64,000 nt of DNA from VXPW01 sp965115815. GTDB taxonomy: Bacteria > Pseudomonadota > Alphaproteobacteria > TMED109. The stretch spans positions 310,001 to 374,000 of the forward strand of contig OZ220465.1 in NCBI GenBank assembly GCA_965115815.1, in the 5' to 3' direction. The translations under genes were made by a program, and so were the position numbers. Each line of letters opens with the position of its first letter. Positions within the stretch are counted from its first letter, which is position 1. Shown piece after piece: positions 57,901 to 64,000 of this stretch. Below the pieces are notes generated by a model that did not search any database, was not told the origin of the DNA, and saw only the letters and a list, made by a program, of their open reading frames with translations.

Positions 57901-57942
57901 CCGGCGCGGGCGGCAGGTGTCGAAGATCGTCGGAACCTTCAT
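54916..57942 (-). CDS. DUF499 ATPase
   Basis: 1008 aa from ATG 57942, giving the typical start MKVPTIFDTCRPRRDVLDG. Walker A is DTSYGGGKSHGL (about 85-93), Walker B ALILLDELSVYL (about 190), with RFFANTYPT and SSYPLHPEVLETL blocks of DUF499. The C-terminal third has a Pro/Gly-rich linker (about 860-885) followed by a compact domain. In known DUF499-DUF1156 loci this is the ATPase of the helicase-methylase-ATPase defence set. It is the first gene of the operon; the promoter should lie at 57943-58100. Confidence 0.9.
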   Translation of the reverse strand: MKVPTIFDTCRPRRDVLDGTLTEADFAADLAQVIVGKSADDYCDPTRFFANTYPTRGLKNLLENVCARLSGTGGGAAPIFRLDTSYGGGKSHGLIALCHAARSGSDLANLAEFVDPAFLPEARPRLAAFDGENADPANGRRMEGGYFAYTPWGEIASALAGREGYERVRASDENRVAPGAETLRELFGGGPALILLDELSVYLRKAGALGSARDQLTAFLTSLFKAVEGTPNAALVYTLAIGKDGRTTDAYREENRLIADAMAEAESVSARKATLLNPTEEDETIQVLRRRLFESIDEAAANAVADAYRTQWSAHADALPEAADRPAAGEIFRSSYPLHPEVLETLTAKTATLGNFQRVRGMLRLLARTVAHLWSVRPVDATAIHLHHIDPGHEPIRREIVTRLGQSAFAPAISNDVSAGSADKASLAQEIDAAHHGGLPPYAAYVARTIFLHTLAFNDPLKGVSPERLRLSVLGPATDISFIEEARKKFLAESAYLDDRPGVPMRFLAEANLRQIIRRTEDHIDAGEARAELKDRIRTIFDGKALDAVRFPGGPFDVADDVADGRPKLVVLSYDAVTVGASVDAVPELIGRIYERKGAEGSALRALRNHLVFVAADEARTEDMRRSTGYRLALREMKRPERLAELARHQQDQVRELESRSEQELALSIQHCYRHVFYPSTNRVGAGNIDLAHTTVDMPSASDRPGAGQQQIVRALRDLNKLRESGDEPDSPAYVRDRTPLKKGQISTLSLRDEFRRDPALPILLGDDIFVRGVRRGIEQGEYVYRRGELLLGPGDAHAEIEIDEQSIVFTMAHAKNQGVWPRPTPAGEPKISGGPSGPGPVPDPSPVPPGPVEPGHPEPDSFTAEGILREALVQLWEQARMKKVEAIEALTVRMFEAGDAFRLLGAFGAVSGAERTVTLNAEYETRDGGTFELDFRGPVSDAQPIREFLEPQLRDASSQTVSAGFKLTFEDGLSMTGDAAEKLTGQLSRFASGAAYVSATAQGKARE

Positions 57943-58525
57943 CGTTGGCTCATCGCTTGCGGCTGCTCCGTGCACTTCCAGCGGAGGCAGCTTCGGCCCC
58001 ATCGGTCGAAGGCCGACGTTCCCAAACCGGTCCCGCGCATCCGGTTCCGGGGCCGGCCGTTTCCTGCCCGATCTCAGTCTAACAGAGTGCGGTCCGCGAC
58101 TGCCGGATCTTCGGCTTCCCGAGGTGCCCCGGTATCGTTGGCAGGCAGGGTGATCGAAACTCTTCGGAGGTCACGGGAAGACGATACGGGAAATACGGAA
58201 AGGCGGGCAGATTGCCCGCCGCGTCCTGTTCTGGTGATGGAGGTTCGAGGAGCGGGGGATTCATTGTCGGGAGGGGTCCGGTGAACGGCTCACGGGGCAG
58301 ACGCTCCGTCATCGGGCACACATGAGATAGGGTGCTGCGCGCGTGCCTCCGGTATCGGAACGGGAATGGCCGGTCGGCTGTAACTGATGATTGGGAGGCG
58401 CAGCAACGGGAACGGGTCGCGTGTGGCCAAGGACACGACGGGCTCGGTGGTTCGAGCTTGGTCACGACATTTGTCTGGCAGCTGTCGCAGTCGCAGGCGA
58501 TCATTCCGGATCGGGGGTCCAGCGG
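57943..58525. other. spacer between DUF499 and the rpn array
   Basis: No supported gene. It should hold the promoter of the defence operon and the end of the rpn transcript. Confidence 0.45.
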
Positions 58526-58771
58526 CTACGTATTCCCTGTTTCCCGGTTGCCGACCACCTCGGTCAGGCTGCCGGCCTCAATGGCGGCATCGAACCGGGT
58601 TTCGAGATCGCCCAGATCAGCCGACCGGATTCGTGCCCGAGCGGCATCGGGCAGGGTTCCGAAGCGCTGCTCCAAGAGATGTGTCAACCTGTGTGCCCGG
58701 CCTTCGGTCAGCCCTTCGGTCCGGCCGTTCTTCCATCCTTCCTGTTCCCAAGTTTCGACAATGGTTCCCAT
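58526..58771 (-). CDS. stand-alone Rpn C-terminal protein (RpnS-like), 81 aa
   Basis: Matches only the C-terminal 81 residues of the neighbouring Rpn nuclease, from MGTIVETWEQEGWKNG to the end, and has exactly the length the neighbour would give from its internal ATG. The start has a perfect AGGAGG five bases upstream (58782-58777). Just before it, the codon that is TGG in full copies is TAG here, so upstream reading stops and the ribosome site improves. In characterised E. coli rpn genes, an internally started C-terminal product blocks the toxic full-length nuclease; this gene looks like a free copy of such an antitoxin. Confidence 0.6.
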   Translation of the reverse strand: MGTIVETWEQEGWKNGRTEGLTEGRAHRLTHLLEQRFGTLPDAARARIRSADLGDLETRFDAAIEAGSLTEVVGNRETGNT

Positions 58772-58776
58772 CAGTG

Positions 58777-58782
58777 CCTCCT
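58777..58782 (-). promoter_or_regulatory. Shine-Dalgarno of the RpnS-like gene
   Basis: AGGAGG with 5-base spacing to ATG 58771. The equivalent internal sites of the full rpn copies read GGGAGG at the same spacing before ATG 59061, 60142, 61247, 62304 and 63329. Confidence 0.65.
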
Positions 58783-58815
58783 ACTGCTCGGGTTGCCGGT
58801 CCGAGGGTCAAGCGG

Positions 58816-59811
58816 TCACGGATCTCCTGTTTGCCGGTTGCCGAACACCTCGGTCAGGCTGCCGGCATCAATGGCGGCGTCGAACCAGGTTTCGAGATCG
58901 CCCAGACCAGCCGACCGGATTCTTGCCCGAGCAGTATCGGGCAGGGTTCCGAAGCGCCGCTCCAAGAGATGTGTCAACCCGTGTGCCCGGCCTTCGGTCA
59001 GGCCTTCGGTTCGGCCTTTCTTCCATCCTTCCTGTTCCCAGGTTTCGGCAATGGTTCCCATCAGTGCCTCCCACCGCTCGGGTTTTGCCGCCCGCAGTTC
59101 CTGTTCGAGCATGCGGAGCGGAATCGGATACGTCCAGACAATATAGTCCAGCACGGCGCGCTGGAACGAGGGCTCGTCCTCGGGGAGCGCGGCCAGGATC
59201 CGGCGCAGGCTTTCCCGCGAGACCTCGGAGTGGGACCCCACGGCCAGCGTCATCAGGCCGGCCAGGACCGCGCCGGTGCCGGAGGTCCGCTCCAGGTCGA
59301 TCCGGCCGAGATCGTGGAGGGTGTACGCCATCGACCGGACGGCCGGGCGGAGTTCCTCGTCGTCGGCGATGGTGTCGAAGATCGACCGCGGCACGTTCCA
59401 AGCCGTCTGCCCGTGGTAGAAGACCAGCGGGAAGATCGGGGGCAGGGCCCGCAGGCGGGAGGCCCGGTGTCCGGCATGGCGCTTCCAGATGGCGACCATG
59501 TAGCCGAGCAGCTGGAGCGGCGTGCCGGGATCGGCGGAGGACTTGTGCTCGCACAAGGCGTAGATGAAGGCCGGCCGGCCGGTCTTCAGCCGGACCTCGA
59601 ACAGCCGGTCGCTCTGGATGCCGCGCAGGGCCTCGTTCACGAAGGTGCCGTCCACGAGCTTCGGGGGCGTGTCGGCGAGCCGGGCGCGGACGACGGACGG
59701 AAGATAGCTGCGGATCAGGACCGCGGCCCGTTCGGGGTGATCGAGCAGCACCCGGAACAGGCGGTCATGCGGGTTCCCGGCCGGGACGGAGCCCGGTTTG
59801 CGGGCGGTCAT
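58816..59811 (-). CDS. Rpn family nuclease, copy 1
   Basis: 331 aa. Rpn (YhgA-like) PD-(D/E)xK nuclease: HDRLFRVLLDHPERAAVLI at the N-terminus, then QSDRLFEVRL and FIYALCEHKSSAD carrying the Asp and Glu-x-Lys catalytic residues. The tail has a single TEGRA-type repeat unit and an LLERRFGTLP end. In-frame ATG 59061 with GGGAGG upstream would give an 81-aa C-terminal product. Rpn proteins cut DNA, promote recombination and defend against phage. Confidence 0.87.
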   Translation of the reverse strand: MTARKPGSVPAGNPHDRLFRVLLDHPERAAVLIRSYLPSVVRARLADTPPKLVDGTFVNEALRGIQSDRLFEVRLKTGRPAFIYALCEHKSSADPGTPLQLLGYMVAIWKRHAGHRASRLRALPPIFPLVFYHGQTAWNVPRSIFDTIADDEELRPAVRSMAYTLHDLGRIDLERTSGTGAVLAGLMTLAVGSHSEVSRESLRRILAALPEDEPSFQRAVLDYIVWTYPIPLRMLEQELRAAKPERWEALMGTIAETWEQEGWKKGRTEGLTEGRAHGLTHLLERRFGTLPDTARARIRSAGLGDLETWFDAAIDAGSLTEVFGNRQTGDP

Positions 59812-59866
59812 CGTGCACCGCGGGAGGCCCGGGACCGGGCTTCACGCGGCTTCCGGGTGCCGACGT

Positions 59867-60892
59867 TCAGCGGCCGAACACCTCGGTCAGGTTGTCGGCG
59901 TCAATGGCGGCGTCGAACCAGGTTTCGAGATCGTCCAGGTCCGCCGACCGAAGCCTCGCCTGCAGGGCATCGGGCAGAGTCCCGAAACGCCGTTCCAGGA
60001 GACGCGTCAACCCTTGTGCCCGGCCTTCGGTCAGGCCCCGCGCCCGGCCTTCGGTCAGGCCCCGCGCCCGGCCTTCGGTCAGGCCTTCGGTCAGGCCTTT
60101 TTTCCAGCCTTCCTGTTCCCAGGTTTCGGCAATGGTTCCCATCAGTGCCTCCCACCGCCCGGGTTTTGCCGCCCGCAGTTCCCGTTCGAGCATGCGGAGC
60201 GGAATCGGATACGTCCAGACAATATAGTCCAGCACGGCGCGCTGGAACGAGGGCTCGTCCTCGGGGAGCGCGGCCAGGATCCGGCGCAGGCTTTCCCGCG
60301 AGACCTCGGAGTGGGACCCCACGGCCAGCGTCATCAGGCCGGCCAGGACCGCGCCGGTGCCGGAGGTCCGCTCCAGGTCGATCCGGCCGAGATCGTGGAG
60401 GGTGTACGCCATCGACCGGACGGCCGGGCGGAGTTCCTCGTCGTCGGCGATGGTGTCGAAGATCGACCGCGGCACGTTCCAAGCCGTCTGCCCGTGGTAG
60501 AAGACCAGCGGGAAGATCGGGGGCAGGGCCCGCAGGCGGGAGGCCCGGTGTCCGGCATGGCGCTTCCAGATGGCGACCATGTAGCCGAGCAGCTGGAGCG
60601 GCGTGCCGGGATCGGCGGAGGACTTGTGCTCGCACAAGGCGTAGATGAAGGCCGGCCGGCCGGTCTTCAGCCGGACCTCGAACAGCCGGTCGCTCTGGAT
60701 GCCGCGCAGGGCCTCGTTCACGAAGGTGCCGTCCACGAGCTTCGGGGGCGTGTCGGCGAGCCGGGCGCGGACGACGGACGGAAGGTAGCTGCGGATCAGG
60801 ACCGCGGCCCGTTCGGGGTGATCGAGCAGCACCCGGAACAGGCGGTCATGCGGGTTCCCGGCCGGGACGGAGCCCGGCTGGCGGGCGGTCAT
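59867..60892 (-). CDS. Rpn family nuclease, copy 2
   Basis: 341 aa, nearly identical to copy 1 over the nuclease domain, with catalytic QSD and CEHKS intact. It has three TEGRA(R/Q)GL units in the tail, and its internal ATG 60142 gives a 91-aa product. The 55-bp spacer on each side is shared with the other copies, showing tandem duplication of a whole gene unit. Confidence 0.87.
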   Translation of the reverse strand: MTARQPGSVPAGNPHDRLFRVLLDHPERAAVLIRSYLPSVVRARLADTPPKLVDGTFVNEALRGIQSDRLFEVRLKTGRPAFIYALCEHKSSADPGTPLQLLGYMVAIWKRHAGHRASRLRALPPIFPLVFYHGQTAWNVPRSIFDTIADDEELRPAVRSMAYTLHDLGRIDLERTSGTGAVLAGLMTLAVGSHSEVSRESLRRILAALPEDEPSFQRAVLDYIVWTYPIPLRMLERELRAAKPGRWEALMGTIAETWEQEGWKKGLTEGLTEGRARGLTEGRARGLTEGRAQGLTRLLERRFGTLPDALQARLRSADLDDLETWFDAAIDADNLTEVFGR

Positions 60893-60947
60893 CGTGCACC
60901 GCGGGAGGCCCGGGACCGGGCTTCACGCGGCTTCCGGGTGCCGACGT

Positions 60948-61997
60948 TCAGCGGCCGAACACCTCGGTCAGGTTGTCGGCGTCAATGGCGGCGTCGAACC
61001 AGGTTTCGAGATCGTCCAGGTCCGCCGACCGAAGCCTCGCCTGCAGGGCATCGGGCAGAGTCCCGAAACGCCGTTCCAGGAGACGCGTCAACCCTTGTGC
61101 CCGGCCTTCGGTCAGGCCCCGCGCCCGGCCTTCGGTCAGGCCCCGCGCCCGGCCTTCGGTCAGGCCCCGCGCCCGGCCTTCGGTCAGGCCTTCGGTCAGG
61201 CCTTTTTTCCAGCCTTCCTGTTCCCAGGTTTCGGCAATGGTTCCCATCAGTGCCTCCCACCGCTCGGGTTTTGCCGCCCGCAGTTCCCGTTCGAGCATGC
61301 GGAGCGGAATCGGATACGTCCAGACAATATAGTCCAGCACGGCGCGCTGGAACGAGGGCTCGTCCTCGGGGAGCGCGGCCAGGATCCGGCGCAGGCTTTC
61401 CCGCGAGACCTCGGATCGGGATCCCACGGCCAGCGTCATCAGGCCGGCCAGGACCGCGCCGGTGCCGGAGGTCCGCTCCAGGTCGATCCGGCCGAGATCG
61501 TGGAGGGTGTACGCCATCGACCGGACGGCCGGGCGGAGTTCCTCGTCGTCGGCGATGGTGTCGAAGATCGACCGCGGCACGTTCCAGGCCGTCTGCCCGT
61601 GGTAGAAGACCAGCGGGAAGATCGGGGGCAGGGCCCGCAGGCGGGAGGCCCGGTGTCCGGCATGGCGCTTCCAGATGGCGACCATGTAGCCGAGCAGCTG
61701 GAGCGGCGTGCCGGGATCGGCGGAGGACTTGTGTTCGCACAGGGCGTAGATGAAGGCCGGCCGGCCGGTTTTCAGCCGGACCTCGAACAGCCGGTCGCTC
61801 TGGATGCCGCGCAGGGCCTCGTTCACGAAGGTGCCGTCCACGAGCTTCGGGGGCGTGTCGGCGAGCCGGGCGCGGACGACGGACGGAAGGTAGCTGCGGA
61901 TCAGGACCGCGGCCCGTTCGGGGTGATCAAGCAGCACCCGGAACAGACGGTCATGCGGGTTCCCGGCCGGGACGGAGCCCGGTTTGCGGGCGGTCAT
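60948..61997 (-). CDS. Rpn family nuclease, copy 3
   Basis: 349 aa, catalytic residues intact. It has four TEGRA(R/Q)GL units, the longest tail in the array; the internal ATG 61247 gives a 99-aa product. The nuclease region differs from copy 2 by only scattered changes (for example SHSEV to SRSEV). Confidence 0.87.
   Translation of the reverse strand: MTARKPGSVPAGNPHDRLFRVLLDHPERAAVLIRSYLPSVVRARLADTPPKLVDGTFVNEALRGIQSDRLFEVRLKTGRPAFIYALCEHKSSADPGTPLQLLGYMVAIWKRHAGHRASRLRALPPIFPLVFYHGQTAWNVPRSIFDTIADDEELRPAVRSMAYTLHDLGRIDLERTSGTGAVLAGLMTLAVGSRSEVSRESLRRILAALPEDEPSFQRAVLDYIVWTYPIPLRMLERELRAAKPERWEALMGTIAETWEQEGWKKGLTEGLTEGRARGLTEGRARGLTEGRARGLTEGRAQGLTRLLERRFGTLPDALQARLRSADLDDLETWFDAAIDADNLTEVFGR
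61101..61196. repeat. 24-bp in-frame repeats inside rpn copy 3
   Basis: Four copies of a 24-bp unit containing CGGCCTTCGGTCAGGCC, encoding the octapeptide GLTEGRAR on the minus strand. Copies 1, 2, 4 and the right-end fragment have one, three, two and one units at the same place. Confidence 0.85.
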
Positions 61998-62052
61998 CGT
62001 GCACCGCGGGAGGCCCGGGACCGGGCTTCACGCGGCTTCCGGGTGCCGACGT

Positions 62053-63058
62053 TCAGCGGCCGAACACCTCGGTCAGGTTGTCGGCGTCAATGGCGGCGTC
62101 GAACCAGGTTTCGAGATCGTCCAGGTCCGCCGACCGAAGCCTCGCCTGCAGGGCATCGGGCAGAGTCCCGAAACGCCGTTCCAGGAGACGCGTCAACCCT
62201 TGTGCCCGGCCTTCGGTCAGGCCCCGCGCCCGGCCTTCGGTCAGGCCTTCGGTTCGGCCTTTCTTCCATCCTTCCTGTTCCCAGGTTTCGGCAATGGTTC
62301 CCATCAGTGCCTCCCATCGCCCGGGTTTTGCCGCCCGCAGTTCCCGTTCGAGCATGCGGAGCGGAATCGGATACGTCCAGACAATATAGTCCAGCACGGC
62401 GCGCTGGAACGAGGGTTCGTCCTCGGGGAGCGCGGCCAGGATCCGGCGCAGGCTTTCCCGCGAGACCTCGGAGTGGGACCCCACGGCCAGCGTCATCAGG
62501 CCGGCCAGGACCGCGCCGGTGCCGGAGGTCCGCTCCAGGTCGATCCGGCCGAGATCGTGGAGGGTGTACGCCATCGACCGGACGGCCGGGCGGAGTTCCT
62601 CGTCGTCGGCGATGGTGTCGAAGATCGACCGCGGCACGTTCCAGGCCGTCTGCCCGTGGTAGAAGACCAGCGGGAAGATCGGGGGCAGGGCGGCCCGCAG
62701 GCGGGAGGCCCGGTGTCCGGCATGGCGCTTCCAGATGGCGACCATGTAGCCGAGCAGCTGGAGCGGCGTGCCGGGATCGGCGGAGGACTTGTGTTCGCAC
62801 AGGGCGTAGATGAAGGCCGGCCGGCCGGTTTTCAGCCGGACCTCGAACAGCCGGTCGCTCTGGATGCCGCGCAGGGCCTCGTTCACGAAGGTGCCGTCCA
62901 CGAGCTTCGGGGGCGTGTCGGCGAGCCGGGCGCGGACGACGGACGGAAGGTAGCTGCGGATCAGGACCGCGGCCCGTTCGGGGTGATCGAGCAGCACCCG
63001 GAACAGACGGTCATGCGGGTTCCCCGGCCGGGACGGAGCCCGGTTTGCGGGCGGTCAT
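62053..63058 (-). pseudogene. Rpn family nuclease, copy 4, N-terminal frameshift
   Basis: 314 codons from 62997 are in frame with the other copies, but the first 20 codons (from 63058) are out of frame because of an extra C near 63023 (GGTTCCCCGG against GGTTCCCGG in the others). A GTG at 62997 could still start a protein lacking the conserved HDRLFR segment. An extra Ala codon is present near 62692. Two tail repeat units; internal ATG 62304 would give an 83-aa product regardless of the frameshift. Confidence 0.75.
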
Positions 63059-63113
63059 CGTGCCCCTCGGGAGGCCCGGGACCGGGCTTCACGCGGCTTC
63101 CGGGTGCCGACGT

Positions 63114-63416
63114 TCAGCGGCCGAACACCTCGGTCAGGTTGTCGGCGTCAATGGCGGCGTCGAACCAGGTTTCGAGATCGCCCAGGTCCGCCGATCGAAG
63201 CCTCGCCTGCAGGCCATCGGGCAGAGTCCCGAAACGCCGTTCCAGGAGACGCGTCAACCCTTGTGCCCGGCCTTCGGTCAGGCCTTTTTTCCAGCCTTCC
63301 TGTTCCCAGGTTTCGGCAATGGTTCCCATCAGTGCCTCCCATCGCCCGGGTTTTGCCGCCCGCAGTTCCCGTTCGAGCATGCGGAGCGGAATCGGATACG
63401 TCCAGACAATATCAGA
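63114..63416 (-). pseudogene. Rpn C-terminal fragment (right end of array)
   Basis: Retains only the last 100 residues (IVWTYPIPLRMLERELRAAK onward), cut at about 63411 by unrelated sequence. The internal ATG 63329 with GGGAGG upstream is intact and would give a 71-aa RpnS-like product with one repeat unit. So both ends of the array keep the C-terminal part without the nuclease. Confidence 0.7.
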
Positions 63417-63509
63417 CATCCTGACCTGCTCTTCTGAGGGGGCCTATCGCGCCCGTCAGGAAGTCCCCCTGTTTTCCTGTGTTTCTGGCTGTTTCGGTGC
63501 GGATTCCGC

Positions 63510-63539
63510 TTGACATGTGGCGACCAGTGTGTCTAATAT
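63510..63539 (+). promoter_or_regulatory. sigma70-type promoter
   Basis: TTGACA at 63510-63515 and TAATAT at 63534-63539, 18-bp spacing, 24 bp before the ATG at 63564. One of the few near-consensus promoters visible in this GC-rich window. Confidence 0.65.
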
Positions 63540-63540
63540 C

Positions 63541-63553
63541 ATGTGTTACACAT
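63541..63553. promoter_or_regulatory. palindrome at the expected transcription start
   Basis: ATGTGTTACACAT, six-base arms around a single T, placed directly after the -10 box. Its position suits a repressor site for the gene at 63564. Confidence 0.5.
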
Positions 63554-63563
63554 TGGAATCGCC

Positions 63564-64000
63564 ATGACCCCCTCCCTACCGCTCCAGCCGGCTCATGCCA
63601 CCCCCATCGCCTCGTCCTTCTCGTGGGCCGTCATCGGCGATCAGGCGTGGTATTTCTCCAATCTCGAGCCGTTCGACTGCCATGCGGCCCAGGACTCCCG
63701 TGCCCAGGCCCTGCGCATCGCCCGGTTCTCCACGGCCGCCGGTGTGCGCGTGGTCGATTTGGCGAGGGCCTTCGGGGTCTCACGGCCCACCGTCTACCGT
63801 GCGGTGAAGCTCCTGAACGCCAGGGGCGAGGCGGCGTTCGGCGCACCGCAGCGGCCGCGGAGACGCACGGTGATCTCCCCGGCGATGGCGCGACGCGCCG
63901 AAACGATGCTGGCCTCGGGCACCAGCGGACGCGCCTGTGCCCGGGTGCTGGGCGTGTCGCACAGCACCTTCCACGAGAACCTGCGGTCAGGCGTCCTCCA
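63564..64000 (+). CDS. helix-turn-helix protein, transposase-like, N-terminal part
   Basis: 145 codons, running off the right edge. After FSNLEPFDCHAAQDSRAQALRIARF it has two helix-turn-helix units: VVDLARAFGVSRPTVYRAVKLL and ACARVLGVSHSTFHENLRSG. This layout resembles the start of large DDE transposase-like proteins whose N-terminus carries two such units. Whether the rest is intact is unknown. It has its own promoter and possible operator. Confidence 0.65.
   Translation, partial: MTPSLPLQPAHATPIASSFSWAVIGDQAWYFSNLEPFDCHAAQDSRAQALRIARFSTAAGVRVVDLARAFGVSRPTVYRAVKLLNARGEAAFGAPQRPRRRTVISPAMARRAETMLASGTSGRACARVLGVSHSTFHENLRSGVL

Noticed and set aside
61101..61196. CRISPR array
   Set aside because: The 24-bp units are contiguous, without spacers, in frame, and encode an octapeptide repeat.
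63000..63058. Programmed frameshift at the start of rpn copy 4
   Set aside because: The only difference from the other copies is one extra C in a C-run; there is no slippery-site or downstream structure unique to this copy, so a mutation or sequencing error is simpler.
59798..63513. Repeating 500-750-codon open frames on the plus strand through the rpn array
   Set aside because: They are exact antisense shadows of the rpn copies, repeat with them, and include their spacers; no protein family is recognisable.

Overview
The window is very GC-rich DNA from what looks like an alphaproteobacterium. The clues are a Rieske / cytochrome b / cytochrome c1 gene order, sdhCDAB, a thrB-rnhA pair, thyX, a short class I ribonucleotide reductase large subunit ending in a Cys-x-x-Cys tail, and two palindromes that fit the alphaproteobacterial Fur consensus. 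This is inferred from gene content only; no 16S gene is present.

Region 1 (about 1-18.3 kb) is ordinary chromosomal metabolism. A minus-strand run holds sdhC-sdhD-sdhA-sdhB, a CaCA-type cation antiporter, an orphan TRAP binding protein and mmsA, largely with overlapping start and stop codons. A plus-strand run holds a hypothetical gene, thyX, a dienelactone hydrolase-like gene and mtnP. The bc1 complex genes are on the minus strand, followed by nrdA on the plus strand. Long gene-poor GC-rich gaps hold short tandem duplications and a decayed IS4-type transposase.

Region 2 (18.4-28 kb) starts the accessory DNA. It has a methyltransferase-HNH fusion, a group II intron carrying a second, RT-deleted group II intron (a twintron), an iron-regulated-looking porin / FMN-binding protein / PepSY cassette, and an AAA ATPase. 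Two copies of an unidentified structured element (about 90 nt, with compensatory base changes) lie at 20.4 and 26.6 kb.

Region 3 (28.4-42 kb) is an insertion-sequence graveyard. It holds a decayed DUF4338-IS4 transposase, a gcvR-like gene split by an amber codon, an RloA/RloB (AbiL-like) defence pair whose rloB is broken by an amber codon and an IS66 element (itself hit by an ISNCY element), an IS5/IS427-type element split by an ISAs1-type element whose transposase carries a DruA-like DUF4338 domain, and another IS4 relic. A tRNA-Ser(GCT), rnhA and thrB follow.

Region 4 (43.9-57.9 kb) is a minus-strand defence operon: DUF499 ATPase, a small protein, DUF1156 DNA methylase, a 100-aa protein and a PLD-SNF2 helicase. 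This matches a helicase-methylase-ATPase (Hma-like) layout. A visibly AT-richer four-gene module (119-aa protein, DUF262, DUF3696-type ATPase, 320-aa unknown protein) sits inside it and is the best candidate here for an undescribed system.

Region 5 (58.5-63.4 kb) is a tandem array of six Rpn nuclease units (four long, two C-terminal only). They share an internal Shine-Dalgarno/ATG predicted to give a small C-terminal protein and differ in the number of in-frame 24-bp repeats. The window ends in an incomplete helix-turn-helix gene with a clear sigma70-type promoter.
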